A stretch of DNA of 64,000 nt from Monomorium pharaonis (GCF_013373865.1 NC_050470.1:23156856-23220855), one strand, 5' to 3'. Positions 12,876 through 26,180 are shown, counted from the first letter of the stretch. Numbers and translations are program-made. The notes: generated from the sequence alone by a model not told the origin.

Positions 12876-13347
12876 GCTATGTACTGGGAAACGCAAGGCG
12901 GGTCGCGGACAATTTCCTTTTTCCCTATAATTACGTTTACCAGTTATGCAGGCGAATGTTTATATTATTATAAATTGTATTATCGAATATTTATAAGTTG
13001 TAATAAAAGTCTTCGATTAATAATAAATCAATAAAAACAAAAAGATTAATTGAAATTAATTTAAAAAGCAATTTCTAATTAATAATTTCTTCCCTTTTTT
13101 ATATTACTTTTTTACAATAAAATAAATAAAAGAAATGTAAGAGTATTTACGTTATTCCTTTTTCTACATTTTCTCTAAAGAATGTTCTTTCTGACAGTAT
13201 AAGAAAATTCTAAAATTTAATTATTATTATTATACATAATTGTTTTTGCTTTTCTAATAGATAATTTTAATATTTGCAATATTCAGTTAATATATATATT
13301 TTTTAGCACAAAAAATGTCTTTATTACTATATATTATTCGCCACTAT

Positions 13348-13369
13348 TAAAATGTTAATTAACATTTTA
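13348..13369. repeat. 22-bp perfect palindrome
   Basis: A continuous palindrome (TAAAATGTTAA and its reverse complement, no spacer) with a TTAATTAA core, as in paired homeodomain half-sites. The context is AT-rich, so chance is possible. Confidence 0.6.
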
Positions 13370-13870
13370 CTATTAATTTGTTTTATTTTGTTTTCAATTC
13401 ATTCTCGATGTTAGAACCATTAAACAAATTAAACACGAGTCACTAACACAAACAATGAAGGAAAAAGTAGTATTATGGCCACTCGTAATATCTCCACTAC
13501 TACGTAGATAAAAATCAATAATTATTTCTTAAAGATCATTTGTAGTAGTTTGCAGTTATACAGTGGCGCTAATATAGCAATATAATAAACATTTATTATA
13601 AAATATTTTTATATTTAAAAACTTTTTATCATTAATTATAATTATATATTTAAGAAACCAATAAAATTGTCATTATCATTAATGTAAAAAAGAAATTTAG
13701 AGAAAACAATGACTTAAAATACACAGAAATACTGTCAGTAGCAAAAGATTAAAAACTTTCAGTAATCTCTTTAAATAACCACACGAAAAACCATCGCAAG
13801 AGTTTTGTCCAATTTTATCGCTATTACGCGCAGCTGCACAGCTAAGCGGAATAGGTAGAACAAGTTCAAT

Positions 13871-14272
13871 ATGTCATTTTTATTACGCGGAACATTACTC
13901 TCTGCGTATAATACTAATCCGCTACTAAGTATAGCTCGCGCGTTCGTTGGCGAAGTATATCTGGGTTATGCACCGACATTCCATGGCACTTTACTCACGT
14001 ACGCGTGTATGCATGCACTTTACGAACGAATTCGCGTACCTGCGAAATTTTACCTTAATCCCTCTGGAGTTACAAGATCATTAAGATGCACGAAACGTGT
14101 ACGCACCGTGCGCAAATTACGACACATGGCACGGTATAATCCATACGTAACATATTATATAAAATACCCACTGGATATCTTTAGGAATCTAAATCATTCA
14201 GCATGCCATATATTTTTACGGCTACCATCATTCGTAGCAGTAAAGTGTAATAAAAGGCAAGAAATAAAATAA
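13871..14272 (+). CDS. hypothetical ORF, 133 residues, unrecognised
   Basis: This is the longest ATG-initiated frame in the window: 133 codons ending in TAA, in a patch of about 40% GC. The predicted product begins with a hydrophobic leader-like stretch (residues 1-12). It has further short hydrophobic segments around 15-50, a basic Arg/Lys-rich central part (about 70-90) and a basic tail. No family, repeat or catalytic motif is recognised. The frame ends just before very AT-rich sequence. At this GC content a frame of this length is expected about once by chance in the moderate-GC fraction of a window this size, so length alone is weak evidence. No upstream TATA or intron signal clearly belongs to it. 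Confidence 0.13.
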   Translation: MSFLLRGTLLSAYNTNPLLSIARAFVGEVYLGYAPTFHGTLLTYACMHALYERIRVPAKFYLNPSGVTRSLRCTKRVRTVRKLRHMARYNPYVTYYIKYPLDIFRNLNHSACHIFLRLPSFVAVKCNKRQEIK

Positions 14273-15455
14273 ATTACGTGATATTTGGGACGACTGTACA
14301 TAAACTTTTGGATATTGCAATATATATTCTGTGATTTGTGACCGCAAATGAAAGAGAAACAATAAGTTCCAAAAAAGTGTCTGAAAAATATTTCTATTTG
14401 TATTTCGAGTCGATTGTTTGGACAGTCAATCCGACATTTGAGATATGCAGGCGTGCACAATCGCGATCGCGTGTTGCTACGTATGCCATCCTTTCGGTTT
14501 TCCACTATATTTTTATGATGCGTTTCTATTTTGTTTAAATGTACTTAATACTAAAAATATAAGCTTTAAAAAACATTAAAGATGTTAAATTTTAAAAATT
14601 AAAAAATTAATTAATCATTATAGATGTGTATCTACATTTGTAAACTTACATTAGACAGGATACGTATCTATTGACGATCTCTGTGAAAATCTTTTGATAA
14701 ATCCGTAAAAAAAAACAGATATGTATAATGTAGCGCACAATGAAAAATTAATTGTATGATTTGCACACAAATATAAAGATTGATTTAATATATATCTGTA
14801 AGGAAATCGATCTTTCAATACACGTAACCGATAATTTGTGAGATTTTCGTGCGATACATACCGAAAAGACGACATTTACATCCTCATTTCAAATATGTGA
14901 TCTCGCGAGTGCATGAATACAAACGTATATCTAAAATACGTGTTCGATAGCGGATATGCACCAATGAATATACGCTAGTACGTTTTGCATACTAATGCAT
15001 CGAACGTAGCGTTTTCAGAGTATTTTATTTCAATGGAACGCAGGCGGCATATTTTACACTCCGAGACACCGGAGTGACTGAACTCCCATGCGCATTTACG
15101 CGAGTTCGGCTAAAGATGAGACATCGGCGGTTGCGCTCATAACATGTAAGTGTTAGAGACTGTCGAAGTTTTGAGAGGTACAGGGAAGCTCTTGCAACTC
15201 GAATTAACTTTGGCTTGTTCGAGGTAATGGCGCGGAAAATTGGATCATCCCCAAACATTAAAACTATAGGCATTTTCCATTAAAACCTACATGTAATCTT
15301 CCGCAGCTTCACAGAGTGATCGATTATTGTAGTAAAATTATAACTGTCGATATTATTACGATGCATACATTATTACGGATAAAATAAAATTAAAATAAAT
15401 AACAAAAGTCACTTATAAAAGTTAAAAATCTAAAGTTACATTATGTGGATTATTG

Positions 15456-15479
15456 CTCTCTCTCTCTCTCTCTCTCTCT
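15456..15479. repeat. (CT)12 microsatellite
   Basis: A perfect CT dinucleotide run of 12 units, preceded by ATTG and followed by TCTTAAG. Confidence 0.95.
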
Positions 15480-18400
15480 TCTTAAGTTGAACCTTCATGA
15501 CTGAAGATCGTAATTTTCACTTGCACACTCATAGATACTTCATGATTGTCTTAAGAAGTTTTTTCGGTGTTTTCCAAAAGATAATAATCAATAAAAATTT
15601 AAGTTCTGCATCTGAATCTGGATCGTTGGTACAGAAAGTAGTTGTGCAACTTCTACACAACATCATCATAAAATGATTAGTATATGATTGTTAAAAATGT
15701 GTTATGAGAAGTATATAACTAACCGAATATAAAAGCTGACTACTAGATTAATTTAAAGTAAAAGATTACCTCGTCGCATCATCCATCATTCAAAGTGACA
15801 AGCTTAGAATCTCAGAACTTGGCGACGTAAATTTACTGACTGAGATGTACGATTTGATTGCGTTCATTCACGTATTTTTACACACACTTACGCAAACTTA
15901 GTGTGAATTTGAACTTATCCATAAAGTTATCCTGGCATCAATGATCGTATGCAGCATCTGTTCACTCCACTTGCCACGTATGAACTGCAGATGGTATGAC
16001 GTCAAGAGCGAAGTGTTACGTTGTACCGTAATGAGAAAGTACCTACTAATTTTCAACGTGCTTTCGCAATAAATTAGTATAGACGTGGTATTATACATTA
16101 TATGTCAAGAATGCCTTTTAATAATTAACTATATAAGAGCAATAACCACAGCAGCAATACTGTCAATTTTATTATTTCTATTATAAAAAAATATGAAAAA
16201 CTCAAATATGATCAATAATGAATCAATATTCAATAATTAAATTTTATAATTTTTAAATAAAAATCTAAAACGAGAAAAACTAAAAGGATCAATGAGATTA
16301 GAAGTAACAAAATAAAAATAATCAAATCTTATATTTTTATTTCTTTTATAATAAATTTCTTAATACTTTAATTTTTCTTTATCGATGGGGATATTCTTCA
16401 GGTATGTTCGCCCATACATGTTTATGGAACGTGTCTCTGTCAGGATATCGTGCATGTCGGAGCGCATCCGTTACAGAAAGCCGATCGCACACGAACGTAC
16501 CAGCTAATGGAATTGCTCTCTTGACGTACACTTCACTGCTCGACATGCGCACAACGATATTTCTCGGTACTTAATAGTTTTCAACGACGAAAGCCGTTTG
16601 TTTCCCTTGTTGCTATCTCTCTTTGTCCCGCACACTTCATGCACTTTATTTGCTCTGCCTGTCTCTCATGCGATCTATTGTTTCATTTTTTTTAAACTGA
16701 CTGAGGTAATAGTCCCAATTATGGATAAGTTCCTAATCACGTCAAATTTACAATTAATACTTTACAGGTATACATATATTAATAAAATCACAAAAAACTA
16801 TTTAAAATTTTTTATTTTTTAATTGTAATATAAAATACTTTCTCAATTATTAATATAAAAAAAAAATCTGAAAGTTACCATTAATAGATCTTCTCTAAAA
16901 AGCTTTCTAAATACTTCTATCATAATTTTTTGTAATTATGATATATACTTTTGGTAGGTTATGTTCAATATAACACAAAAACAGTTCAACGTACCTTAAT
17001 ATATTATACATTTAATTTTATTGATCCATAATTGAGATCTGTCATCTCATACATATGCGAGAAAGTTTCTAATGTATCGTCATTTATTAGAATATCGCAA
17101 AGGTTATGTTTATGATTTCATGGTCAAGACTCCACTGTCCTGATTTTCAAATTCAGCTGATCACTTTAATAACAAATCGTATCTCTGCTTTCAGTAAAAT
17201 CAAATTAGTCTGACCGAGACGGAAATGAAGATTAAAAGATATTTAATTCTCATTAAAGTAGATTTACGAGTTAATTATTTTGTCTTTTCAAAGACACATT
17301 TTCTCTCGTAGTTGCTGAAGTAATCTAATTGAATGGTTTATAAATATAGTATTCTTATTATAAAAAATCTACTGAGAGATATTAATAAAATGTATTTAAA
17401 ATATTTACAATATAACATTACGTATTTTCAAAAACATATAAATCTATAATTTATATATCAGAAATTAATTTTTTCCAAGTTTTCGTAAAGTATTTTTAAA
17501 GTTATTTTAAATTCTGTTTTTTTTTCTAACCATTTAAATATAACAGCTAAAAACAACTATTATTTACCTATATCAAGTTCATATAAATAGCTTCTAACAA
17601 ATATAAAAAGTAATAATACATATAAAAATCACTATTTTGCAACTTTGATTTAAAAAGCAAAAGAGAAAAATATTTTTCTCTCAAACCAAACATTTTAACA
17701 GTCCGAAAATAAATTATGTTATGCCATGAGAAAATATGGATTCATACATATTAAATCTACACGAAACAAAGATTAGCCGTGCGCGAAATTAAACTTATTA
17801 TTCTGCTCATAAAATCGTCTTAAATAAGTAAAATAAAGAATTGTCACGTTACAAGAATTGTTGCACGGATATCTCCCTAGACAAAATATACCTCCTTACG
17901 TTATATCGCTGCGATTAGAATATACCCGCATTAGAACTCGAAAGCTCTCTTCGCTATTTCCCTACGGTGCTCATCTCCCTCTGAGGTTCTAACATTTGTT
18001 TTTCACGACACATTCGCCTTTGCGCCCCTTCCTGTCGGTAATCTCGGAATATAGAACTACCGTTCACGAACAACAGCAACGACTATCCCCACTCGGAGAG
18101 ATGTTCCGCATAATTATTATAACATGCCAGTGCCACCGGCGCGCGACATTCAATTTCTTTCGTCGTTTCTTCGTCGTCTAGTTTTTATTTGTTTCCCGGA
18201 GCGTCGTGTCATTGCCGCTACCGACTCTAATTCGATTGGAATCTTCGTTCACGGCTGAACGGCCGCTCAAGTAGACGGAGAAATTGAGAAAAATGAGAAA
18301 AATCGAGTGCTATCGCGAAACGCCGGATGCAGAATCGCAACCTCGTCTTCCACTCCGATAAGCCGTCGGGAAAATTCCGGCCTGCAAGCGACGCGTGAGC

Positions 18401-18516
18401 GATATCGAATACTTCATAACGTGGCGTCTTCCCTCCCCCGATTGTAACATCAGACATATAATTTGTCATCGCGCGGCGTATCGCAGAATTCGCAGAGTGC
18501 TCCGCGCTGTAAATAG

Positions 18517-18536
18517 AACGTGATCTCTATCACGTT
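18517..18536. repeat. hairpin AACGTGAT-CTCT-ATCACGTT
   Basis: Exact 8-bp arms with a 4-nt loop. A third copy of GAACGTGATA follows at about 18553. Three occurrences of GAACGTGAT or its complement within 50 bp suggest a reused binding motif or a structured RNA element. That interpretation is inference. Confidence 0.6.
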
Positions 18537-19717
18537 TTGCATTTTCAGAGCGAACGTGATAGCCCCGCGCGTTTTGGCGCGCCGCGCATACGTTTGAAGT
18601 TATTCGAGTCGACAAATTCAAGTCAAAATAAAATAGCAAATATGAGCTATCTACCGACGTAACCGGGGAGATGTTATTGTCCTCCCCGCCTCCGGGATGT
18701 CTCCATTGTCACGGAGAAACACGGGATCTTGCGACGATAAATTTTCGTTCGTCTACCCTCGCGCGCTCCCGTGTCAGATCAGGCAATAAATTTGTCGTCG
18801 CTCAATGTTGTCTATTTCGGTGTACAAAAACAACGACGTGCCATAATCCGAGGGCGCCAACTCTGTGATGTTTCGATTTCATCATCTGCCGGGAGAGAGA
18901 CTATGTGAAATTTAATTTCTGACGTGGCGGCAAGCATGACGACATTACGCCCTTTCGCTTAATCCAGCCAGCGGCGCAACGTCGGATGATCGATACTCCC
19001 TGCAACGTTGGATGGTTACCGCCACTGGAGTATCCATGCAAATGGTCGTTTGTCGAGCACTATGTTTGCCCTTTTATTTTAACTTCGTATTATTCGGACA
19101 AAGTGTCTATATATATTCGTGCCAAATAAAAGTTTAAATATAATAAAAATTTATGTATCAAGATGTGTCTCGTAAGTGTATACAGGGATTTAGCTGGTTC
19201 CCAAGGTGTACCTCTGCTATTTTTCCAAGCGAAGAAAATGAAGGTATCCATCTAATCGAGTCCCAAAGCAAGAAATACTTAAGTGTCAAAAATTCTACGA
19301 ACATTTTAACGAAATGTGAAAACATTGGAATCTGTCAGATCTTAATTTCCGCACATAGATTTTGCACGTCTATGTTTAACGGGAAAATAAAAATATACCG
19401 AATTTACGTCGGATTTTAGTATTACAGTTGGTTTGCAAAATTGTGCTGTTTGCGTACTGAAATAGATCTTCCGACTAAGATCATTCATTCTGAAGTATCT
19501 ATATAAATCCCAACGCACACGGTGAGGTATATCAACCTATCGCCACGCCGTCACCAGGAAAAATCATACGTCAAGATCCACCTGGTCGCGATAAATCGCG
19601 CAGTCAAAACTTTTGGAGGCGAATCCGATCGTAAAAATCGAAATTGAAAATATAGCTTCTTTCTCACTGTGCCCTTGATACCGCTTTCTTCCCCGATCCC
19701 CGAGCGAATCCTCTGAA

Positions 19718-19783
19718 TCCACAATGTGATTCCGATATCTCCAAATCGACGGCGATATCGCCGGTGCGCCTTTCGATTGTGGA
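19718..19783. repeat. nested palindromes
   Basis: An outer pair TCCACAAT/ATTGTGGA encloses a spacer-free 14-bp palindrome CGGCGATATCGCCG at 19750-19763. The arrangement is symmetric in concept but not in spacing: 24 bp on the left and 12 on the right. Confidence 0.5.
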
Positions 19784-21477
19784 GCTTACGAAATGTTATT
19801 TTTCATGCTGTCCGTATAGAAATTTTCTACGGTAATCTAGGACTGTCACATGGATAATGATGCCGCACTTAGTATCGCTTCTGTTCTTCGTGAAACTTCC
19901 CTTGAAACTTTGTCATTCTTGCAAGAGCACTTTGTTGACAAATTCTCTAAACTTTGCACATTACCACCCGATTGGATAACAAAACTATCGTGTTGCTGAA
20001 CAACTTGACCATTACATGTGCACAGCTACTTTATAAGAGTAGTTGCTTCTGTCATTTTAACAAGTAGTATAATTAACGCGCGACTCTTGGCTATACAAAT
20101 ATTTGAAAAGTTATAATAGATTGGTTTTGCTTATGCTTTTAAGAATTAATTGGTAATTAATATATTGGTATGTTTTCAGTTTCTTTTATCACTTATTTTT
20201 TAAAGTATATTTTTAAATTCGATTTTTCATAAGTTAAAAAATTTACGATTTTTAATCCTTGGATTGGTACATTAAATCTTCTTGTGCTTTACTTCCATTC
20301 TTTAAAATATTTCTCCAAATTCGTTCTAATTTCAGTCATCTATGTTAAACAAAATAGTATGTTAAAAAATTTTAAAGTTAAACCGCAACTAACTTTTATT
20401 ACATGATTGAAATTTTCTGCACACAAGCGTATTATATACATTTTATATAATAAATCAAGTTTATAGTACCTCTACAAATTATATTATAGATTCTTAGCAG
20501 GTTCTTTGCCATGCAAATTTACGTAATATAATATTTCTTTGAAAATTTTCAAATATTTAAATTCTAGAATTTTACAATACAATGTTCTTAAAATTTCCAA
20601 CATAAATATTTCTTACTTCTTTTATAGTAACGTGCAAAGGATATGAATATCACAGTCTTTCATACTTTGTATACAAAAGATACGCTATCTTTCGTTTTAA
20701 CGATTCTATCATTATTATAGATATCGAATTCCGTTTTACGTTTTTCTATCCCTCATACTGGAACAGTACTGCTACAGTTATATTCGATTCGGTTTTCACT
20801 TGCATTTCCACTTCTGTACAAACGTAACATTGATCGAGTTAAAATTGGATTGGAAATACAAGGCAGGTGTCAGGCAACAGAACAAAGCACAAACGAAAAA
20901 AAGGGGGAAATCGTGAAAATTGGACCGCCAACGTTACAATATACGATCGCAATTATGCGAAACATCTTTCTGGGACACCGTTGTGCATTACAGTCTGGAT
21001 GTAATCTCGATTGCGAGCTAGATGGCAAAAAAACGTCAACCAAAAGAAAGAGATGTCAGCGTATGTAGATAGAACAAAGCACAGAGATTGTGTCTGGTCG
21101 TTACGCTGAATTAAAATAGATATTATTTCATGAAAACTCGGCTTCTACAGAAGTTCTATTATACATTTTAATTTTCTAAAAAACTAAAAAAAATTACCTA
21201 GATTTATATTTTCGCAAATGTTTATAAGAATAGAAATTTTAATAACAATTTAAAAAAGAAACTATTTGCATTATACATTTAATAATTATAATCCATAAGA
21301 TGTTCAAAAATCAAATTATAATATCAGTATAAAGAAATAAATTAAATTTAAAATAGCAAGTTTTCCGAATCAAAATTAATGTGCCATAAGAGTATTGTCT
21401 CTAATTTTGATCTTAAAAAGGCTACAGTTTTTCACGATCAAGTATAATTTTTACAATGGCAAAATGCTTTTAAACAT

Positions 21478-21505
21478 ATGTAGTCACGATGCGATATGAC
21501 TACAT
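21478..21505. repeat. 9-bp-arm hairpin
   Basis: ATGTAGTCA and its exact reverse complement TGACTACAT are separated by 10 nt (CGATGCGATA). The arms are mixed-sequence rather than simple A/T, which makes a chance origin somewhat less likely. Confidence 0.5.
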
Positions 21506-21776
21506 TTCTAGAAAGATGGGATTTCCATACAAAAACGTAGTTAAAATTGTAATCAAAGTGTGTACTTATATGTAAGTAAATATCTCATTTGTTCTCTTTA
21601 TTATAAATACTCACTAAAACTTCATTGTCAAAATTGTCTTTACTAATTGTTACATTCGTAAAATTGTCTACCAAATGGTACGGTCTTGACATTAAAAAAA
21701 GTAATTACTTCATCAAGATTCAAGAAATTGCGTATATCATTTATATTTCATATAAAAGTGAGATCAGGATATATGA

Positions 21777-21778
<2 letters not shown>

Positions 21779-21810
<32 letters not shown>
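21779..21810. repeat. (TA)16 microsatellite
   Basis: A perfect TA dinucleotide run of 16 units, directly followed by AAACATAG. Confidence 0.95.
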
Positions 21811-21816
<6 letters not shown>

Positions 21817-24020
21817 AGTCTTCAATATATTAAAATAATAATGGCTTGATTTGAATATTTTTTCACCAATAAGAAACGTTTTGTTATACGTGACATCGCA
21901 GTTTAAAAATTAAATTAAAAAGCAACTTGTTTTAATAAAAGCAAATAGTTTTTTCATTCACATAAATAAAATCAACTTTACTTTCTCCGTTTTCAAATCG
22001 GTTTCTGCACATTTTTTTGCAAATTAAGTATCATTTTTCATTCCACAATAAAAGTTTTGTTCAAATTTTATTGACTTAATTCAATAATTCTGCAAAAATC
22101 CACTATTTATTTAATTAATTTTAAAATCGCAATTGATTTGACACAATTTGTTGTAATTGACAATTAAGTATAAGTATAAAGAGCAAAAACAAGTAATGTT
22201 TATGGTTAGAAAATGTTAAAAGAAATGTAGTTAAAAAGCAAATCGTGTATTATATTCAAAACAAGTGCTAAAATTTATTGTGCCTCTATGACAAAATACA
22301 AAGTTTTTCCGAGAAAAAACTATTTACAGGAATGTTGTACCTCTCATTTACTTTCATTTTAAATTTAAATTAAATATTAACCATCATAAAAAATAATGAC
22401 GACTTTTGTTAAAAGCTAAAAAGAGTAAAATTAATCAAATATATTTAATGCATTATAAATTAATATTATATATAAACTGTATATAAAACGTTGACAGTGA
22501 TAATAATATTAAAATGAGTTAAATTTCAAAATTATTATTATAACATGTTTTTTAAATTATAATTATAACAAAACAAACATATCTATATTTGATAATGCTT
22601 CATACAATAATAAACGGAGCATAAATTTACGTTTCCAAATTTAAATGGCAATAATTATATGGTTTGTGTATGATTACCGATAATGTAAATATAATGACAA
22701 ATATTAATTTAAATTTACTGTTAATTGTGTAAACTCACACCATATTTATTTATTGTGGATTAAAATTTTTGATTTTATTTCATATTTATACAAAAATTTT
22801 AATTTCAATTTGTTTTGAGAGACTTTTCTATTAATATTTCTCTTCAATAATTTTTTAATATTATATGTATATATAATATATTACATGTACTTTTATACCA
22901 AATTAAAAGAAACTTTTATTTGCTTATAATAATAGCATAATAAAAAGCAATTGTAAGTTATGATATATGTACGCAGCGCATGATTTATGAATCAAATTAA
23001 ACGTATAAAAGCAATGTCGCTCCATTTTAGAGAGAAATTAAGGTCATCAAATATATGTCTAGCCATGAAGTCCAAGAATTCGGGATCAATAGAAGCCTTA
23101 GAATTTTAGTTCCACGAATTACTCACTCTATAAATCAAGGATTTCTGATAAACTTTTTTACCGTGTAATAATAAAAAAAAACAGGAAAATAAATCATTTC
23201 TAATTCTGGATATTAATAAAAGGCGACTTTCACTTTAAATAAAAAAAGCAATAATAATCAATAAAAATACAATAATTAAAGATTTTAAAAATATTATTAG
23301 CCCAAGAATATAATTAAAACAGAGCTAATGTAAAACTACAACAATAGTTTAATTGCAGTACAATCTTCATTACATATAGCACTTTTATCTCATTCGAGAT
23401 TTTATAAAGCTAATCGACATGCCATTTTATGTGTAGCATTAAAAATTAATATTCCGAGAAATTATCTTATGGCTTGTGTTCTGTTATTATAAATCAATTG
23501 TTGTATGTATCAGGTAAAATTGATTGACGCCTAATGATAACCACGTATTAATTAAGAGATGCAAATAAAATGCACACAACATTGTGTGCAAATGTGATTA
23601 ATGTAAAGTTATTATGACTTTCTGCAAAGAAAACTACATTATAAAAAGAAAAAAAAATATCAAAAAGCATTAAAATACTACACTTTATAAAAAAGACCAA
23701 AAATAAATTAAAGAATTAAAAAATTATAAATTATAAACAAATTTTATCAAATTTCTTAGTAAAAAATCATATACACCCAAATTATTAATCACTATTGTAC
23801 TAATTTAATATAAAAGACTGCACTTAACGTTTCCTTTTTCAGTTATGAGAAAACGGATCACTAAATTCAAATCTATTTTAAGGGAAAAGAGTTACAGACA
23901 ATCTAGAACCCTTTAGAAGAGTTAAACATTTGAATAATATGAATATGAAGAGAATTAGCTGTGGGCGAATAAAGCGCTTCAAAGCGCAATGTCAGCGATT
24001 TAATATTGAACGGATCAAAA

Positions 24021-24240
24021 TTATTCAGTCAGAAAACAGATTGTTATAATACAAAATAGTAATATTTTATTTTTAGTTTCACATTTAATTAATATAATAC
24101 ATTATTTGTTTATTTTCTCGTTGTCCGGCACTAATTAATTGTCTTATTCAGTCAACAAACAGATTGTTATAATACAGAATAGTAATATTTTATTTTTAGT
24201 TTCACATTTAATTAATATAGTACATCACTTGTTTATTTTT
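24021..24240. repeat. local direct duplication, about 97-bp copies, 123-bp period
   Basis: The segment beginning TTATTCAGTC at 24021 recurs from 24144 with only scattered substitutions: ACAAAAT/ACAGAAT, ATAATACATTATTTG/ATAGTACATCACTTG. Both copies run through AGTAATATTTTATTTTTAG and TCACATTTAATTAATAT. The intervening 26 bp (about 24118-24143, with GTTGTCCGGCAC) are not obviously duplicated. This is a two-copy tandem duplication of moderate age. Confidence 0.9.
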
Positions 24241-25345
24241 TTGGTTTTACCATACAATTTACAGTTTATAAGAACATTTTACTTCAAAAAATTTCTATAA
24301 GCTTTCATAAATATATAAATTTAGGAAAGCCATAGTTTATGTGCCAATTAGAAATTTATATTCATGTATTAATAAGCAATTATATCTAACTCACATCTAA
24401 TAATTTGATAATCTACAATAGTAATCTCATAATTTATTAATAATAAGTAATTCAATACCAAATCATAATCAGCATATTCGATAATTAGCCAAAATTTAAA
24501 TTGTATAAACATAACTCGCATTGTATAAACATAAATTTACCTATAATTATTGTTTATTTATAATTATTATAATTTTTTATAATTATTTAAACATTATCTT
24601 ATTCATAAGTTTGGTAATTTGAAAAATCTGAAAACCTGAAATTTAAGAAAAAAATTCAACAAATCTGTCGCAATGGAAAACATAATGTAAATGACCGCAT
24701 AGGATAATCACAAGTTTGAAACAAATGGTAAATGCACCGCACATTTCTTGAGACACAAAAGTATTCTGTTTACTCCATAGTATTTGAACAAACTTAAATA
24801 TGTAATATAAAAAATTTCTAACAACTTCTATATTTTGTGCCATAATGTGTGTAAGGATAGTGGTCTAAGAGAAAGCACAATTAGCAAAAAATAATTTATT
24901 AAAAATTGAATCCAGTCAAGATTCTATTCACTCTAAAGTATTCATGATCACGAATATTTATATTTAAGTTTATAGTATATACTTAGTATACTTGGTATAC
25001 TTAACTTTCACTTATTTTTGCATAAAAATGTGAAATTATTTCAAGCAAGTTTCATTATATTTATATTTAATAATTTGTTGAATTATATATACGTTTAATG
25101 ATTTTAATGCTAAATGACGCGCAAAGTTCTAGTATATTAATATATTTGTAAAATAAACCAATAGTAGTAAATAATTGTTAAATAAAATAAATAATATTAT
25201 TATTGTAATTAAAAGTGTTACTGATTCTTTTTTCATTGCAAATTTAAAAACTCATCAACTTATAAATCAACATAAAATCATAAACAAATTTTTATTTATT
25301 TCTCTAACAAGCTTCGATAAATTTCTTGCTATTGAAATCAAGCTC

Positions 25346-25648
25346 ATGGTAAATGTAAATATTGCATTAATATGCGGAGCCGCGCTAAGGAAGATGATAA
25401 ATGAGCACTATTGTTATGAGAGATACGAGACTTTTCAAAAGATAAAATCGCGCTGTCTACGAAAGCAAATACATATTACAGAAAATAAATATTTCATAAC
25501 GCAATCTTATGTTCTTGTTCTCATATTGTTGGCTATGATCACAGCCCGAAGCAATACGGATGTAATAATTTCAAATGCACGTACACATCAATATCAAATG
25601 CTAAACAATAAGACAATGTTAGCACAATCCGCATTTGTAACTATATAA
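25346..25648 (+). CDS. hypothetical ORF, 100 residues from first ATG, unrecognised
   Basis: The reading frame is open for 157 codons from 25175 to 25648, the longest open frame in the window. Its first ATG is at 25346, giving 100 residues. From that ATG the product has a hydrophobic start, a charged middle with Tyr/Lys/Arg, and one strongly hydrophobic stretch at about residues 54-66 (YVLVLILLAMITA) that could span a membrane. The tail is polar and Gln/Asn-rich. For sequence of roughly 32% GC, a 157-codon opening is expected only a few times in a hundred such windows by my rough estimate, so it is mildly unusual. It could be an internal exon of a membrane protein or chance. No splice sites or family were recognised. 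Confidence 0.13.
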   Translation: MVNVNIALICGAALRKMINEHYCYERYETFQKIKSRCLRKQIHITENKYFITQSYVLVLILLAMITARSNTDVIISNARTHQYQMLNNKTMLAQSAFVTI

Positions 25649-26153
25649 TTCTTCAACTTCAATTAATTAGAACCTTTGTTATCTATATGTGAATCTCTTT
25701 TTAAAATTGAAATATAAAATTAATAATTAAACTGAGATTGTAATTAATAATTTTTTGTAAACAATAATTATTTTTTACTAAATAGTTTAAAAATTTAAAT
25801 AAGCAATTTAATAGGAAAAAATTTTTATTTAAAGCAAACCATTCTAAAAATATATAGCAATCATATTTATGTTTTGAAACAATTTTTCCTGTATAAAAGT
25901 TTTTTCAAATACAACAGACGTTCATAATATATTATAACAATGTGTAATATCCATACACCTTTTATTAAGGCAGTACAGCTTCATCACACTGTCATACCCT
26001 TTAATCTTTGGAAAATAATTAAAATATACTGTATGCACACAATGTATTTGGCATTTTCAATTTTTGTGTTTTTATAACATTAGAAAGATCTTTTTTTACG
26101 CATTTTTTAACTTTTTTTCCCTGTATTAATATCTGTTTTTCTTTATAATTGTG

Positions 26154-26180
26154 GGTGTGTGTATGTGTATGTGTGTGTGT
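26154..26180. repeat. interrupted (GT)n microsatellite
   Basis: A GT run with two GTAT interruptions, about 27 bp. Confidence 0.85.

Larger units (their letters stand above)
7365..13340. other. AT-rich gene-free stretch
   Basis: AT-rich sequence with moderate-GC patches near 8470-8690, 9400-9780, 11160-11420 and 12620-12930. The 9745-9775 segment is a short alternating CG/CA run. Good-looking splice acceptors (pyrimidine tract then AG) occur near 11187 and 11866, but no downstream frame is both open and recognisable. A minus-strand ATG frame of 105 codons spans 11182-11499 and is listed separately. The repeated phrase TTTTTTATGTAAATAAA occurs twice near 12318-12361. Confidence 0.45.
13370..17930. 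other. AT-rich stretch with scattered moderate-GC patches
   Basis: Contains the 133-codon frame at 13871-14272 (listed), a (CT)n run at 15456 (listed), and patches of raised GC at 14990-15280, 15780-16080 and 16390-16700. The last has CAG followed by GTATGT at about 16398-16406, a good splice-donor match, but no supporting open exon upstream. An exact cAMP-response-like TGACGTCA sits at 15997-16004. I recognise no gene. Confidence 0.45.
17940..19830. other. GC-rich, CpG-containing island
   Basis: About 1.9 kb of visibly higher GC with many CpG dinucleotides stands out from AT-rich flanks. It carries several exact palindromes: AACGTGAT-CTCT-ATCACGTT (18517-18536), CGCGAT-AA-ATCGCG (19587-19600), CGGCGATATCGCCG (19750-19763, no spacer) and a nested pair of TCCACAAT/ATTGTGGA arms around the last one (19718-19783). 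GCAACGT(C/T)GGATG(A/G)T occurs twice, 26 bp apart (18976 and 19002). All frames have short open stretches, as expected at this GC, and none reads as a known protein. A promoter or enhancer cluster or an untranslated exon is possible. Confidence 0.4.

Noticed and set aside
15997..16004. Exact TGACGTCA (CRE) and a TGAGTCA (AP-1) at 51301-51307
   Set aside because: Single short motif matches are expected many times in 64 kb, and nothing nearby ties them to a gene.
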